From positions 427,719,324-427,783,323 of the forward strand of contig NC_073692.1 in NCBI RefSeq assembly GCF_029784155.1: a stretch of DNA of 64,000 bases, read 5' to 3'. Shown piece after piece: positions 1 to 12,095 of this stretch. The position numbers and the translations under genes are program-made. The notes beneath the pieces are model-generated. The model ran no database searches. It saw nothing but the letters and a program-made list of their open reading frames with translations, and was not told the origin of the DNA. The DNA comes from Uranotaenia lowii (Eukaryota > Arthropoda > Insecta > Diptera > Culicidae). Position 1 is the stretch's first letter, and each line of letters opens with the position of its first letter.

Positions 1-129
1 ATGAGACATCAGACGATCTAATTGATTTTGTTTTTTATCTTAAAAATAAACTATCATTGTACGCAAATTTTTAAATAATCATGGTTCTTTCGCATTTTTT
101 TAGTAACGTGCTTTTTTGCTCGAATTTTT

Positions 130-335
130 TAATTAAAATGGTTTTTTTCCGTGGATTATCGAAATTCGTGGTTTTTTTACGCGGATGTTCGAATTAACGA
201 GGTTTTTTTTTACGCGGATTTTCGAATTAACGCGGTTTTTTTTTACGCGGATTTTCGAATTAACGCGGTTTTTTTTACGCGGATTTTCGAATTAACGCGG
301 TTTTTTTTTACGCGGGTTTTTTTTACGCGGGACCA
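130..335. repeat. ~36-bp tandem array with ACGCGG and T-tract units
   Basis: About five units repeat here. Each has a run of T, then ACGCGGATTTTCGAATTAAC, then GCGG. The unit is T-rich on the + strand, and its short open frame is a repeat artefact, not a gene. The last, shortened units run into a hairpin (arms about 313-328 and 338-354, with the T-run plus ACGCGG on one side and CCGCGT plus A-run on the other). The array may therefore be the subterminal part of an inverted-repeat element whose other end lies left of the window. Confidence 0.8.
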
Positions 336-360
336 AATACCGCGTAAAAAAAAACCTGAG

Positions 361-2429
361 TGTATAACTGAACTTATGAAAAAGCTAATGATACTTTCCT
401 GCAATCGCTAATTTTGAGTTTTGTAAGACAAATCCCCATTCAAGTTAAAAAGCTGATTTGATATTATATTTCGATGTATTTTCTACATGTTTCTATACAA
501 ACTTTACAGTTTTTTTGCTACAACTCAGTATAAATTCTAGAAAAACTGAAATTTTCACAGAAGCTCAAAAAACCACAAAACCAATAAAATATCAAGATCA
601 ATAATAATAATATTTATTAAAGGCCTTTTAACCTTCGGAGGTCATTCGGGTCTGAAATATAACAAGATCAAGTGAACCAAACTTTGTCTTGCTAAATTGT
701 GGAGTTTTTTTTTTTTTTTTTTTGTAAAGCAGCACAATTTTACCACATTCGGCTGCTTACCACAACGATTTGCTAATTTCGTTGGATTTGTTCCAAAAAT
801 GTATGAATATCTGTCAATTTGATGAAAGACATCATGATTTCACACCGAGTTTCTTAAACCGAAAAATTAACTGAAATACACATAAATTTGTTCAAATCTC
901 AAATTTCACAATAAAAAACAAGTAGATCAATACTGGGAAAATCTTAAATTATCCGGGAATAAACCGGGAAAAAAATTGGAATTTCATAATAAAAAATCGC
1001 TAGCAAAATCATAAAATTTAAAAACAAATAAAATACTAAAATTGACAAAAAACACTCAAAACTATAAAATGACAGGATAAAAAATTGGACAATAATTACA
1101 AACTCTATAAACAAAATAAAAAACCGCTAAAAGAGATCAAAACAATTAAACTATACTTTGAAAGATGGCAAAAGCTATTAAAAAATCATTTTAAAAATGT
1201 GTTTTTTTTTTAGATTTTGAACCCCGAAATCTTCTTGAATAAGTTACAAGCCTAACATAGTTTGAAAAATCAATTTTCACAATTAAGCTAAATTTCGAGT
1301 TTCTGAGACTCGAGATATTCGATAAAAAGTCAGGAAAATTCGGGAATTCGGAAGAATTGAAATTGAGTGGTTACCGTACATGAGTTTTAGATATAAAAAA
1401 AAAACTTTTCCAAACGAATTATTATTCGTTATAATTCATCCCTACCTGTAGAATAGAGTTCTAGACCTTCCTGGTTTTCGACACTTTTTAGAGGTCAGTC
1501 AATTGATCGAACGAGGTTCATTTCGTTCCACAATTTCCGGAAGATTTTTGGAAGATTCAAAGCAACCATATAACAGCCCGTGTTCTAATAAAGCCTTAAA
1601 GATTCCCGATTTTTCGGGTCTCTCCAGTGTCACTTATTGGAAAAATATTCCGATTTGGCCATTGCAAGGTTCTCACATTTTTCTTTAGCATGAAGTGTTT
1701 TATAGATTTTTTGGAATCTGACGGTTTTGGAATATCAAATGTAATCAGTAGAAAAATTATTCGTCATGTGAAGATCGCACCTTAAAATAACTGGAAGTGA
1801 GCTTATTCGTGGAACCTTATCCAATTAAGGCCCATTTACAGCTCTTGTGAAAATGAACGTGAAAAATATTATTTCGTCATGGCTAAATGCGACGAAACTA
1901 CATTTTTTAGCATGGTGGAATTTATGGGGAATGGTTTAAAGGTGAAAATTCAACTGGTCTTTGTTTAAAACTCCCCACAACTATTTTTATTCCGATTTTC
2001 CCGCCATGATGAAATTATCTTGGTGAAAACCGGGGCAATTGAAATGAAAACAGTTCTAGAGGGTTTTAGAGAACGAGTCCGGCTGAAATATAATCTTTCA
2101 ATTATTCCCTATCGATTCCACAATCATGTTATACATGCTAATTGTGTCACGTTTTTTAGCTTTTTGCAAAATAAGATTTTTTTTACAATAATTTTTACGA
2201 GATCTTTGAATGGGCCGTTAATCGGAAACCAAAAATCGAATCTATTGAGACCACGTGTACCAACGTGATACCAACATAAGGTTTAAAATTCGTTTTGTAA
2301 TTATGGCAAGTATCAGCCAACAATGGAAAAATTTGAATGGAAGTTTATTCCTGCAACATAAAAATTATAGAAAAACTTCGAGAGTCCCGTTAATTTATTA
2401 TAATTTGTTCCACGTATCAAATGTTTATT
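361..2429. other. AT-rich intergenic DNA, no gene seen
   Basis: No open frame here has coding-like composition. A fragment near 930-1005 (ATCCGGGAATAAACCGGG followed by ATCGCTAGCAA) resembles the right end of the hAT-like element at 13049-15275, so an old relative probably inserted here. The rest is unremarkable A/T-rich sequence with a poly(T) run near 706-723. Confidence 0.6.
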
Positions 2430-5330
2430 TCTATCCTGGAAACTCCCTCACCCTCTCCGAAAAGCTGAGGCGGCATTTGTCTAATCGCGTATCGCTTCCT
2501 CCGAATCGCAATTCAAGAATGCACCTCATTCATCTTCTTCCGACTAAATGTTCTAGCACAATAACGGCGTGTACAGCTAGCAAGCTCCCTAAAAGAAGTT
2601 GTTGGATCACAGTAGCAGAAAAAAAACAACGCAAGATAAAATATCGATTTTTGTCGTCAACTTTCTTTGGACAACTAACGACGATGACAACGTCGAGGAT
2701 GACGACGACGACGACGACACACATCAGAGCAGCTTGGCGAGTATCGGCTCGTGCCCTATATGCTTGGAGATTTGGAATTTCTTGTGGATTGAAAGTAAGG
2801 GAGGGGGCGTGGAGGGATGCTGCGGTGTGTATGAAATGTGTGCGAGCGTGTTCTTCGGTTTTAATCCTCTCGACGGTCCCCTTTTTATTCATGATGGTTG
2901 GCTCCCCCCGCTCTTTCCAAATATTGCTGGCTTTTCGACAGTTTCGATCGAGAGTTTCCCAATTTTAAATAGATGGGCGAAGCTTAGCCGTTAGTCTAAA
3001 GCTGGAGAATTTTCATGAGTGATACCCTCGAAAGCAGGAAAGCGAGTAAGGAAGAGAGCTGCTACCGGAAGATTGGCTTAGTTAAAGTTTAATGAAGAGT
3101 CGGAAACTCGTCGTCGTCTTCTTAGCTTAGAAGAGGCTTTAGAGATTGGAATCTGAACGTTCGAGTATCTATTGCTTTCGGTTTATTAGCTGTTTTTGTG
3201 TGCATATGATTACCTTCCACTGGATTATATAAACAGCAGCTCAGGATTAGCGCACTGCCTAATGTGAACATCATAAGTCTCGAGCATTGATCCATGTTTG
3301 GTTCTTGTGGGTTTCCGTTTTCTTTTTTTCCTTCTGCTGACGACGATGGTATTCCTCACTGAAATCCTTGTGTTAATTTTTGTTTTATTCCTCTATCACA
3401 AGATGTTGGTTGTTGTTTTTTTTTCTTCTTGAATGAACACGTTTCCTTTATCTTTTTTCACTTTATTCTTTCTTCTCTCGGTGCCGTTTTAGATCGACCG
3501 GTGTGATGTGGCTAAGCACGAGATTTGTGTGAAGGGACAATATTTATCCGTATGCTTCCTTTTTTTCTCACTTCTCCATTTTCCAGGAATTAGAAACAAA
3601 TGCGTGGGCGTGTGTGAATGGAATAAAGGAAATGATAATCCTCCTCATCCACACGGAACAGCCGGACTTGCGGCTTAAACTTTTCAATCACTGGCACAAT
3701 TTTTTTCCCTATCCCCTGACAGCACATTTGCAGACTAATCCTGGTGGCGTTTTTTCAGCCTCGACCGATTTGTCATCTTTAGACGAGGCGGAAAAATAGT
3801 ATCGGTAGTGGGGTAGTTGAAAAGTTGATCGATTGAAACGCCCGGAAAATAGTCACAGCACAGCACAAACGGCGAATGGCACAATGACGAAGGAGCACAA
3901 TGAACGGCGAAGGACGAGGACGTGGGGCTCGGGCTCCCCCTTTAAGTCTCTCGGGAGGGGTGGGGATTTAGCAGCAGCAGCAGCAGTAGTGCAGCAAAAA
4001 CACACGGGAAAATCCAACAGCGGCAGCAGCAACAACAAGAACAACAACGAACAACGACGACGGGTGGCCACTTTTGGGGTTTTCATCGAACGAAGGGGGT
4101 ATGTTGGGGATGGCTGCACTCCACTGTCACTATACTTATGCTGTTTCCGATTCTTCTTCTACTTTCCTCCTTCCTTCCTTCTACTTCCACTTATTGTCGC
4201 ACATGTACCCGTGTATAAATTAGAAACGATTTTCCATATACAGCCTTTCAGTTTTCCACCAGAGGCAGCGGCATGGTTATTTTATTTTTCCTCCCTTCTA
4301 TTTTCATCCTAGCGCCTTGATCAACCGTATTATTGAAGGGAAAACCGGATTAGAGAAATGATACATACGTACAAAAAACTATCACTTGGCAATGGACACC
4401 CTCCAATAACACAATATGCTGCTTTTCATCTGGCACTCTCAACTAGCAGCAGCAGCAGCGAACAACATTCGCCCTTTTCGTCCCCCCGTCAACAGACCCT
4501 TTCAGGCCTCGCTGCTCCACACTGGCACTCCCCATCAAATTTATATCTTTTGTGCCAGCCTCTTCAACAAGGAGGAAAAACCTTCGCTTATTTCGTCGTT
4601 TTTCCACCAAACCAAACCGAACCGACGACCGATTGGTTGGCCCTCTCGATTGTGTGTTACCGAAAAAAAAATTGTTTTTCCACCGAATTTTCACTCGCCC
4701 TTTAATGCACTTCAGTACCCGCTTTTCCACCCGAAACAATTCGCAATCAATCAATCCTTGGGGTCACAACAACGGGGTCCACTTTTGAGGGCCCAAAATC
4801 CGGTGTAAAAATGTGAAAAATCATTCTTCCAATAAAACACTCCCAAAACCACAACATAGAGGGTACCCTTCTTTTTCGCAGTCAAAATTATTCTAGCAGC
4901 AGCAGCAGCTTACAGTTCGACCGAGAGATGTCGACGTCGTTTTTGGTCGTCGTCGAAGCATAAAACATACACATAGACGCGCCGCCCCGTTCAATAAAAC
5001 TCCGACCGAAAAGCGTGTGTATTGTATTACCTACATATTTCAGTAGGGATCAGTCCTATCGGAAAACGACATCACAGAAAGTCAAAAAGGGTGCCTACCG
5101 CCTCATGCCTTATGAAGTTGTCGTCACTGTGTTGGTGTCATAATACATTTCGTTTCCATATTTCAGTGGATCAGACTGGCACTGTGTAGAAAAAGCAGCA
5201 CAGAGACACAACATTCGCGCAAAGAGCCGACCAATACAAACGGAACTGTCAACATGGTTCGCAGCATAAAATTGCGGCGTGTATAGGCGTTGACCGAAAA
5301 TTTAAAGTAAAGTAAAATAGGTTCACGTTG
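2430..5330. other. GC-richer non-coding island with CAG/GAC/CAA microsatellites
   Basis: Base composition rises sharply relative to both flanks. Several overlapping open frames cross it on both strands, the longest 237 aa ending at 2968. They have low-complexity translations, no recognisable domain and no splice pattern that links them. GAC (about 2698-2717), CAG (3968-3988, 4445-4460, 4896-4910) and CAA repeats are present. The texture matches the E75 introns later in the window, so this may be regulatory or untranslated DNA of a gene lying off the left edge. That is inference. Confidence 0.4.
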
Positions 5331-5944
5331 GATCTAGTTTGTTTAGACTTAAAACAATGTGTTTTCATTAAAGATTGTTATATTTCTCAGAAAACAATTC
5401 ACTGTGCTTATTTACAAATACTTAAACTGGATGCTAAACCCCAATAAGGCGTTTAAACGGTTTTTATACCAATTTGTAACAAAACATTCAAAACTCAAAA
5501 ATACCTACCTAAATAATAGCAAACAATCATGCTGATTCAACACAATATTAACACCCTATGCTGGACATTTTGGGAAGGCACGAGGATGGATCCCTTCCTA
5601 AGGGGTTTTCCAGCACCAGGCAGTCAGGTTTCAGAATTGACGAATCCAAACAAAAAGATCATGCAAAGGCAACGATCATAAACGATAACCAGATTAACTT
5701 TTGCTCTGTTCCGTAACATGTCATAAACGGCGCATTGCTATTTGTCTGTTCATTGAGTTTTTCTTAATTTTCTAAAGACCTCAGAAAGCCTGACAAAGTT
5801 GAAAATTGGCTGATTACTAAATAAAACAAATGTTACTTAAAAAGGCTTTTTTCATGAAAGTGGGGAAATCGGAAAGCATCTTTGGAAGTCAAATACTTAT
5901 GAAACGTCAAGATCTGTTTCTGTTAGAAAATTGTTTTTGATTGA
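5331..5944. other. Intergenic, nothing recognised
   Basis: AT-rich sequence with no coding-like frame, no RNA gene and no obvious inverted or tandem repeat. Confidence 0.5.
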
Positions 5945-6420
5945 AATTTAACATTCTCATAGTTCGTATTTCGACAAACCGTGACAAAACATTAAACATA
6001 AAATCACAACAGTGACTACAATTATAAAATTTTTAAATGAACTCGAACCACAAAATTTTAAATTAAACTCAAATGACAAAAATGATAAACATGACAAAAA
6101 TGGCAAAATATTGCGAAAATCACAAAAATGGCAAAAATACACTTAGATAAAAAATAACTAATAAATAAAAGTAACAAAAATGACTCATCTAAAAAATATG
6201 ACAAAATCGTTAGAAATAACCCTTGTTTTATAATCTTTTTTTATTTTAATCCTCAATTTCTCATTTTTTTTTTCATTAAAATATTAACCATTATTTTTTT
6301 GAGCTCATATTTTTGAAATCTTTTTTAACTAAAAACGCCAAGAATGAAAAAATAAACAAATGGCCATGACAAAAATGATGAAAATGATGGAAATGATATA
6401 AATGACGAAAATCTTCGAAT
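5945..6420. repeat. Dispersed ATGACAAAA-rich repeat, copy 1 (uninterrupted)
   Basis: A repeat family that begins with a segment like CATAGTTCGTATTTCGACAA. It continues through degenerate ATGACAAAAATGGCAAAA minisatellite (about 6068-6190) and a T-rich middle, then AAAAACGCCAAGAATGA and more minisatellite (6310-6410). Copies 2 (8496-9240) and 3 (11195-12480) follow the same order but are interrupted, so this copy serves as the empty-site reference for both insertions. Confidence 0.7.
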
Positions 6421-7668
6421 TTCTGTCTTTCTGTCTGTCTGTTCCCTATAGACTCGAAAACTACTGAACCGATTTACGTGGAACTTGACAGGCGAAAGCT
6501 TCTGAGGCCGGGAGAGGTTCTTATAATAGTTTGGAACCCCTCCCTCTCACTGGAAGGGGAGAGAGGGCCTCTTAAACAAAATAAACATGTTTGTATAACT
6601 CGAGAACCGCTAATGCAAATGGAACCAAATGTTGTATGGGAGTGTATTTGGATGCGAAAAATGTTCCTAAAATGGTTTGGTACCCCTCCCTCCTTTCAAT
6701 GAGGAAATAGGAAGCGGGGATTCAAATTCCATTCAAATTTTCAGACAATTCGAGAACTAATCAAGCAAACGGAGCCAAATTTGGCATGCGAGGGTATATG
6801 GGTAGGAAGAATATTTAAAGATGGTTTGAGACTGTTCCCTTCTTCCAATGTGGAGATAGAAAATGGGGAGGGGCTCCCATACATTTTTTTTTTTGCTAAT
6901 TTCGAGAACTAATCAAGCAAATAGAACCAAATTTGAGACAAGTTTCTACGATGTTTAAGACCCATCTGTTCTTCCACTGGTATTATAAGAAGGAGGGAGG
7001 AGGTCTCCCATACAGTTTTATGCATTACTCGAGAACTGATCGAACAAAAAAAAACAAATTTTTCATGGAAGTATATTTAAGTACGAGTAATATTTTTTTA
7101 TGCTTCGAGTCCTCTCCCCCTCTCCAACGGGAAGAGGGGAAGGAGGAGGAAGATTTTCATACAATTTTTTTTCACTTGAGAACTTATTTTTCAAATTTTC
7201 TTTGATTATCCTTGTCCTTGTCTTTGTCCTTTCACTGATTCGATTGGGGGAGGGGGGGGACGGGGGGGAGGGAAGCTCCCATACAATTTTTTTATAACTC
7301 GGGTGCTTATCTAGCAGTTGGTAACCAATTGGGAAGAGTATTTAAATACAAGAAACATTTCTAAGATGATTTGGTTCCCCTTACGGGATAAGAAAGATAC
7401 GAGAGGTGGAATACGTTTGTTTTGATAAATTGAAAAGCTCATAAAATAAATTTAACCTAATTTCACAAGGGAGAGTAAAAAAGTACGAAAAATGATTCTA
7501 CGGTTATAAAAAAACACATTCCAAGCAATAGAACCCATTTTTTACAAGAGAGGTTTTTTAATCAAGACTTCTCCTTCTTTCAGAGGAGAAACGAAAAGAA
7601 AGCTCTCATTGTAAAGACACGATTTATTGATTTTTAGAAGGTGTAGCAAAGCACACCGGGTCAGCTTG
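6421..7668 (-). repeat. Dispersed repeat with an internal array of ~120-150 bp units
   Basis: Eight degenerate units start with a motif like ACTCGAGAACTAATCAAGCA, at about 6451, 6598, 6749, 6901, 7027, 7173, 7296 and 7427. Each carries a C/T-rich 'cccctccctc' tract and a 'ctcccatacaattttt' tract. The block opens with CTGTCTGTCTGTTCCCTATA and closes with CACACCGGGTCAGCTT. That ending is the reverse complement of the ACTAGCTGA.CC start of the repeat at 13282, so this is an opposite-strand relative. Open frames in it are repeat artefacts. Confidence 0.7.
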
Positions 7669-8495
7669 TATGTACTAAAACACTTAAAATTGTCTAAAAC
7701 ATCAACACATTAATTCAGAAAACAAACATCAAATTTCTGACAAACGGCATAACTTCAAGGTACTTATCTTATATTTTTGTATAATTCAGCTCAATTTTAT
7801 CTTTTGAGAATCGGGAGTTGATCCATGTGAGGAAAAAATGCAGGACAAAATTATATTAGGATGCCATCATTTTATTTGGTTAATTGATGAACGCCGGATT
7901 CTTCAATTGGAAATCCTATCCAAATTTTGAAATTTTCTTTAAAAATTAACATTTATTATTTAATAAAGGATGCGGTTTGAGCGAATAATGTAAACAAGAA
8001 GCCCACAAAAACTGTCTATCTTTTTACACCTTCACTTCGTTGACTTACTTAAGTTATGTTTCAAACTTCAGAATTCAGAGGCAAGAGTTCATTAGTAAAA
8101 TTTAGTATCCTCACCAGCGATTTTTTTCGTATTATCATGGATTCATATCCAAAATATTGATGTCATGCAAATAAAAAAAATAAAGCATTTACCCTTATAA
8201 TAAGCACAGATGGTAGACTAAAAAGAAGGTACAATTTTTTGAGTAATATTAGGACATCTAGAATCATTTACTTCGCATATTACCATGACTTTGAGTTTCA
8301 AGATTAAATTACTGAACATTTTAAAGCCCTCTCACACGTAACGTTCAATTTTCATAAAAATGTCTTCATTTTTGGTCAAAAACCTGATAAAAATGTATTT
8401 ATAAGCGCATTTTTAAATAGGGAAAATCTTAAAATCTCAATCGGAAAAAACGAGGAATTCAAAAATGGAAACTCGCTGGCCAACCTGGAATCATT
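7669..8495. other. Intergenic, nothing recognised
   Basis: AT-rich with no coding-like frame and no clear repeat structure apart from short A/T tracts. Confidence 0.5.
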
Positions 8496-9240
8496 CTTAT
8501 AGTTCGTTTTTGACAAACCTTGACAAAAAATCAAATACAGACCCCGTTCGATTTTGGCAACACGCTCGTACATTTTGTGTTGCCAAAATCGAATGTTGCC
8601 AAAATCGAACGGTTTTTTTTCTCCACTTTTTTATCAGTTATTTTTACAAAATAACTAACATTATTATCAAAAACGTTATTTTAAGTCAATTTCCGACCAT
8701 TTCTAGTAATTTTTGATTTTTTTTCAACATGTTTTTGATGCATATTTCACTTATCTTGTTTTGTTTATAATGTTTGTTTTCATTTGTCATATTCGCTGTT
8801 TTTATCGTTCTTCATCATTTTTTAGTTGTTTTTAGTCATTTTCAGTATTTTGTTTGAATTTGTTTTTTAACTTTTTGAATTTTTCATCTTTTTGTCATTT
8901 TTTAGTACTTAATAAATTTTTTTAAAAAGTTTTGTTTTTATTGTTGCATTTTATCACCATTTCAGAACACAAAAACGTAATAGTGGTATTTGTCTGATTT
9001 AAATTGGTTCTGTTATAACGAAAACTAAATTGTAATGTTGTTTCTAAAAACCGTTCGATTTTGGCACATGTGCCAAAATCGGATGTTGCCAAAATCGAAT
9101 GTTGCCAAAATCGAATGTTGCCAAAAACGAACAGGGTCTGTATATGTAAAATCACAACAATGAAAAGAATTTCGAAATGAACCCGAATTACAAAATTTTA
9201 AATTAAACTGAAATGATAAAAATGACAAAATTGGCAACAA
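8496..9240. repeat. Dispersed ATGACAAAA-rich repeat, copy 2, split by a TIR element
   Basis: The left part (8496-8535) and right part (9143-9240) together match copy 1 at about 5960-6090: AGTTCG...GACAAACC.TGACAAA, then AAAATCACAACA.TGA, then ACAAAATTTTAAATTAAAC. The TIR element at 8536-9142 sits exactly where copy 1 is continuous, which shows the order of insertion. Confidence 0.75.
8536..9142. mobile_element. 607-bp non-autonomous TIR element (TACAGACCCCGTTCG termini)
   Basis: The ends TACAGACCCCGTTCGATTTT and the complementary GTTCG.TTTTTGGC-type right end form an imperfect terminal inverted repeat of about 25 bp, flanked by TA. Subterminal copies of TTGCCAAAATCGAATG occur twice on the left (8580-8612) and about four times on the right (9051-9130), partly in opposite orientation. 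The interior is T-rich and non-coding. A truncated relative ends at about 12800 (TGTTGCC..TATCGAACGGAGTCTGTA). A TA-target Tc1/mariner-type MITE is the best guess. Confidence 0.75.
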
Positions 9241-11060
9241 GGGTAATTTCTAACGATTTAGTCATATATTGAGGTGGAGTCTGTTTGGTTTTTTTTTTTA
9301 ATTTTTGTTTTTTTTTTTTTTTATTTCCTTGTAACGTGAGGCCTCGACCCGCTTCCTGTTTCTAGCGGATGGCTTAAGCGCCACTTCCTGAAGGAAGACC
9401 ATCCACCCTTTCTTGTTTTGCCCAGCTGATGAGACTCAGTCGTGAGTTCCTTTTCGGTTCCCTATTTGGGAAAGAAGCGGAGAGGTATCTGTAAAGGATC
9501 TCGTACTTCGACTCTTGCGAGCCGCCCCGAGAACGAGAAATACCCAGAGCGATTTGTGAAAGGGGGGTTGACCGTTGTTCGATGCAAAATGAGTCAGGGA
9601 TCCAAATCGTCGGGCGAGCTCCCACCATTGTACGGTAAGAACGAGAAAGATCGTGATTGGATTCGCGGCCAATCTCCGCAGTGAAAGCGATCGGAAGCAA
9701 AAACAGGAAACCGCGAACAAGGTGCATTCCCCCTCCCCAATATCCAATTAGAAAATCATTTAGAACTCGAGATTATTTTACGTGCTGTGCATACAAAACT
9801 CCTTTTATTCGTCGTAATTGTAGTGTTTGTTTACATGTCTGTGCTTGGACCAAACTGTGTCCGTTTACCCTAGTGGAGCTTTCGGCTTTCTGTTGGTACG
9901 TGTATGGAGGTGCGTGGTATTTAGTGACTATTCGTTTGTAGTGTTTACATTTACAGTTTTCCGATTACTGTGGAATTTCCATTCGTGGGCGGAAAGTGGC
10001 TACTTTAACGGCTCGCCAGTCCGACCCAATTCGACAATCCGGCAGAATAAACGTCGCGGATTAATCTTCCGGCACGCGCAACATAAATTGATCAAAGTTG
10101 CGGGCCGTAAATACAATCGATCGATAGTGTACAGTGTTGCGCAATATATGAGTACTCACGTTTCGCTATAGCATTGGCGGGGTTTTGTGGAACCTCTGCC
10201 TCGATGATTCCACCGTCGCTGGTGCTGTGTACTGCCTTCCCGTCTAATGAATGTCGGTTGACGGGCGGTGGAAGTAGGTATCGGCCGGCGGTGTGGAACT
10301 TTTTGATGCCGGCAGGTGGTCGCGTGGCTAGTGAAATCCTCGCTGCGTTGTTGCGATTCACTGGCTCCGGGGACTGACTAATGTGAGCGCGTTCTGATGA
10401 ATGTCGGCGAACTCGGCTGGTTGATGGTTGGTGTCAACCCGTGTGCTGCGTTGGCTACCAAGCGAGTTTCCAGCAACGGTGTAGCAGGTGTTGCGGATCC
10501 CTGTACGACGGAACAAACACATTTCGATTCACCTTCTGCTTCGCCTTATCTTCACCCTACGTACCTTTTATGTAGCAAATCTTGGCACCACAAGCACTAA
10601 GCCTAAACTTTCCTATGCCGTTTCGAGACCGTATGGGCTACGTAAAGAGAGCTGATTAACGATAAGAATACTAAGTTGGGGGTTTGCAAATTTAATTACC
10701 AAGAACACTAATCGACCCGCGAGCTAAATTAGACGATCTTGCCTGTTCTTATTACCAAAGGTAAATGAAATGGAGAGTCTCTAAAGCCTTTCGATGGACC
10801 AGATCTGGCTCAACTTCGCACCGGAACTACCCGATACGATGGAATCTAATCACGAAGTTAAACGATCAACTCCATTTTCGCGAATGCTCGGATAAGCCTT
10901 GTCTTCCCCTTCGGAGATTCCTTTCAGGGGCCTAACTTTTTCTCTCGTCAACCTAAGGTGTACGAAAATATCCCGAATGAGGTCATTCAACTGACGCCAA
11001 GCAAGAATGTGGTGATGATCTTCGAAAGTAAGCAGCTTAAGCCACGCTTTCGCCAAGACT
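9241..11060. other. GC-richer island, possibly a decayed transposon; no gene recognised
   Basis: From about 9330 composition rises and many short overlapping frames occur on both strands. Examples are 9374-9727 (-), 10174-10377 (+) and 10850-11056 (-, beginning AKAWLKLLTFEDHHH). The last reads like protein but matches no domain I can name. No frame is long, none connects to another by convincing splice sites, and no terminal repeats were found. A fragmented retroelement is more likely than a live gene, with low certainty. Confidence 0.35.
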
Positions 11061-11194
11061 CGTGTCGTTAAGAAGGAAAGTCATTGCTTTTAATGATTGT
11101 TCGCTAAGGGTGGCTCTATGAATTTGTAATTTGGAAGTTTTGATGTCACGTTTATATTACTATAAGGGAATATTTTTAAGTTAGCTCTAGTTAT

Positions 11195-11594
11195 TTACAG
11201 TTTCAGATTAAATGTAAAAAGATTTAATGTTTTTCGTTGTATATTAAATAAAATAAATATCTTTACTCCGATGTACCCGTTACATCCTTTATTGAAATTA
11301 TTGTCATCTTCGGCATGACAAAAGTGGTAAAAAATTATTGAAATGGTAAGGAACAACAATTTAAAAAAACCAAAAAGACTCAACTGAGAAATATGACTAA
11401 ATCGTTAAAAATGACTCTTAGTTAATAAATTTTGTTATTTTAACCCTTTTTTTTTGCATGTTTCTCTCGTTTGTCATTTAAGTTATTATTGGAAAATTTT
11501 ACCATAAATTTTTTATTTTATTTTTGGGTTCATATCTTTGAAATCTTTCTTGTCAACTCTGTTTTAAATTTTTATCAGCGTTTGGTAGCGACAA
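11195..11594. repeat. Dispersed ATGACAAAA-rich repeat, copy 3, left part
   Basis: The minisatellite (11310-11415), 'ATATGACTAAATCGTTAAAA', a T-rich middle and 'TTCATATCTTTGAAATCTTT' follow the order of copy 1 (6190-6325). At 11595 the match breaks where a tRNA-headed repeat begins. It resumes at about 12296 with AAAAACGCCAAGAATGACAA. Confidence 0.6.
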
Positions 11595-11775
11595 CATCAC
11601 GTTCACCGTGGTGGAATTGGCTAACGCGCCGTTGTACCGAAGCGGAGATTGCAGGTTCAAGTCCTGTCGGTGAGCCGTTGTATCTTTTTCGAAATTTTCA
11701 TGATATTTACGGCTTATGTTCTTTCGTTCTTTGATAGTTCATGTTTCTCTAATTTCTTTCATCACATATGAAAAT
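11595..11775 (+). repeat. 181-bp tRNA-headed repeat, copy 1 (SINE-like)
   Basis: Positions 11602-11675 fold as a full tRNA cloverleaf. It has a 7-bp acceptor (TTCACCG with CGGTGAG), a D arm with GG in the loop, a 5-bp anticodon stem CCGTT/AGCGG around a 7-base loop, a 5-base variable region, and a T arm with loop TTCAAGT. The B box GGTTCAAGTCC is perfect. The loop gives anticodon ACC (Gly), which eukaryotic gene sets essentially do not use, and base 37 is G. A T5 run (11686-11690) follows at terminator distance. A 100-bp unrelated body completes the unit. A tRNA-derived SINE or tRNA pseudogene is likelier than a working tRNA. Confidence 0.6.
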
Positions 11776-12095
11776 GTGATCATTTTCAGGTACAAAGATG
11801 TACCAAGCGATTTCATAACATCAGTATTGATTTCAACAGAGCAACACCTCCCTGTGTAACTGGTCTGCTCGGAACCTTGAGCGGCACTGATTGCTTCTTC
11901 ATCTGACCGTAAGTTGCGGCAAACCCGAAGCAATCGACCATGTGCTCGCTCGGCTAAAATCCCGAGTCGATGGGTGGGGTTAGAGAAACAAGAGAGATCA
12001 ATAGAGGGAAAGATCACATGCGGGATATACATGGTGTTTCGATAGATGGTCCAGCAGTTGATCGGCAGAGCTCGATTGCTCGTGTTCGCCGGTTC
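11776..12095. other. 320-bp spacer between identical tRNA-headed repeats
   Basis: Unique-looking, moderately GC-rich sequence with no coding-like frame. It is bounded on both sides by the 181-bp direct repeats and may be the internal part of one composite element. Confidence 0.5.

Noticed and set aside
2255..2994. Overlapping frames of 237 and 131 aa, one with a CPICLE word resembling a RING start
   Set aside because: No further cysteine/histidine spacing of a RING follows. The aspartate run is a GAC microsatellite, and two frames are open at once in GC-richer DNA, so chance is the better explanation.
6060..6420. ATGACAAAA repeats considered as a CRISPR-like array
   Set aside because: The units are about 9 bp, degenerate and without spacers, in a eukaryotic context; it is simple minisatellite.
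11602..11675. A functional tRNA-Gly(ACC) gene
   Set aside because: The cloverleaf is good, but the ACC anticodon is essentially unused in eukaryotes and position 37 is G. The sequence is the head of a repeat present twice within 500 bases.
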